Of a DNA stretch of 5,589 nucleotides, positions 5,029 to 5,589 are shown piece by piece. A program made the position numbers and the translations under genes. A model generated the notes under the pieces. That model was given only the letters and a program-made list of their open reading frames with translations, was not told the DNA's origin and made no database searches. The stretch covers positions 1 through 5,589 of the forward strand of contig NZOP01000047.1 of the NCBI GenBank assembly GCA_002693165.1, written 5' to 3'. Each line of letters opens with the position of its first letter. The stretch's first letter is position 1. This DNA is from Nitrososphaerota archaeon. Its GTDB lineage: Archaea; Thermoproteota; Nitrososphaeria; Nitrososphaerales; UBA57.

Positions 5029-5589
5029 TTGGCAAAACATTCAGCACCGAGACGTGGTTCATTAGCAGTAAGACCTAGAGGTCGTCATGGAACTCTTAAT
5101 GCTAGAGTTAGAACTTGGCCTTCAATTAAATCTGACGAACCTAAGCTACTTGGTTTTATGGCATTCAAAGTGGGTTCGATGAATGTATTGACTGTTGACA
5201 ATCGTGAAAAATCATCAACTTTTGGCAAACCTATTTTTAATCATTCTACTGTAGTGTCTTGCGCTCCAATTACAATTGTTGGTGTTCGTTCTTACCAATC
5301 TTCTGTTGATGGATTAAAAGTTTTTTCTGAAGTTTATGCTAAAAAACTTTCTAAAGAAATTTTACGAAAACAGAAATTAAATTCAAATACTGATGCAAAT
5401 ATTAAAAAAATTCAAGATAATATTGAATTAATTACTAAAGTTAGTGCTATTGTTTCTGTTCCTCCTAAACAAGCTGGTTTATCACAAATTAAACCATATT
5501 TATTTGAAATTGGTGTGGGTGGTGGTAGTATAGATACTCAATTTGAATATTTGATAAATCAACTTGGTTCAACTATCTCTGCTACTGAT
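5029..5589 (+). CDS. rpl3: 50S ribosomal protein L3 (uL3), 3' end outside window
   Basis: The first 187 codons of archaeal uL3 are present and the frame is open to the right edge; the family is usually well over 300 residues. uL3 binds 23S rRNA early in large-subunit assembly and reaches the peptidyl-transferase centre. The start (M)AKHSAPRRGSLAVRPRGR is the hallmark archaeal/eukaryotic uL3 N terminus (HSAPRRGSLAxxPR). It is followed by TWPS (29-32), LLGFMAFKVGSMNV (40-53, corresponding to the GFxGYKAGMTHV motif), DNREK (57-61), APITIVGVRSY (79-89), and VPPKQAGLSQIKPYLFEIGVGG (from 144), equivalent to TQPxxTGxxxKKPxxxEIxIGG. TTG is the start. uL3 usually opens the archaeal L3-L4-L23-L2 cluster, so uL4 is expected just downstream; this cannot be seen here. 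Confidence 0.95.
   Translation, partial: MAKHSAPRRGSLAVRPRGRHGTLNARVRTWPSIKSDEPKLLGFMAFKVGSMNVLTVDNREKSSTFGKPIFNHSTVVSCAPITIVGVRSYQSSVDGLKVFSEVYAKKLSKEILRKQKLNSNTDANIKKIQDNIELITKVSAIVSVPPKQAGLSQIKPYLFEIGVGGGSIDTQFEYLINQLGSTISATD

Overview
The window looks like part of an AT-rich archaeal chromosome, most likely from a Nitrososphaerota (Thaumarchaeota) lineage such as a marine ammonia oxidiser. The evidence is an archaeal-type ATP-dependent DNA ligase, an archaeal EndA tRNA-splicing endonuclease, an archaeal TrmI tRNA m1A methyltransferase, a small S25e-like ribosomal protein next to an archaeal uL3 gene, and TATA-like boxes about 25-30 nt upstream of several start codons. The phylum is inferred from gene content and composition and was not tested by a search.

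Layout. The left edge (3-146, +) holds the last 47 codons of a HAD-superfamily hydrolase. It converges on a block of five minus-strand genes that fills 143-4582. In transcription order these are lig (DNA ligase, GTG start), a DUF47/PhoU-like gene, endA, trmI, and an unrecognised six-helix membrane protein whose stop codon overlaps the HAD stop codon. An 89-bp divergent promoter region (4583-4671) separates lig from plus-strand ribosomal genes: an S25e-like gene (4672-4953), then uL3/rpl3 from a TTG start at 5029, which runs off the right edge.

How the genes work together. The minus-strand block appears to be three transcription units. lig, DUF47 and trmI each have a TATA-like box placed for a leaderless or nearly leaderless mRNA. 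endA (1 nt after DUF47) and the membrane gene (25 nt after trmI, with a Shine-Dalgarno-like GTGAT) have no such box and look co-transcribed with the gene before them. endA and trmI both mature tRNA. DUF47 proteins usually accompany Pit phosphate permeases; here the partner gene is endA. On the other strand, S25e and uL3 are ribosomal proteins, and uL3 probably opens the large ribosomal-protein cluster beyond the window.

No stretch over 300 bases lacks a gene. I saw no tRNA, rRNA, CRISPR array, insertion sequence or prophage element. This is mostly a housekeeping region, and I found no convincing new defence or mobile system. The points most worth checking are the DUF47-endA coupling, the leaderless promoter pattern and the overlapping convergent stops.
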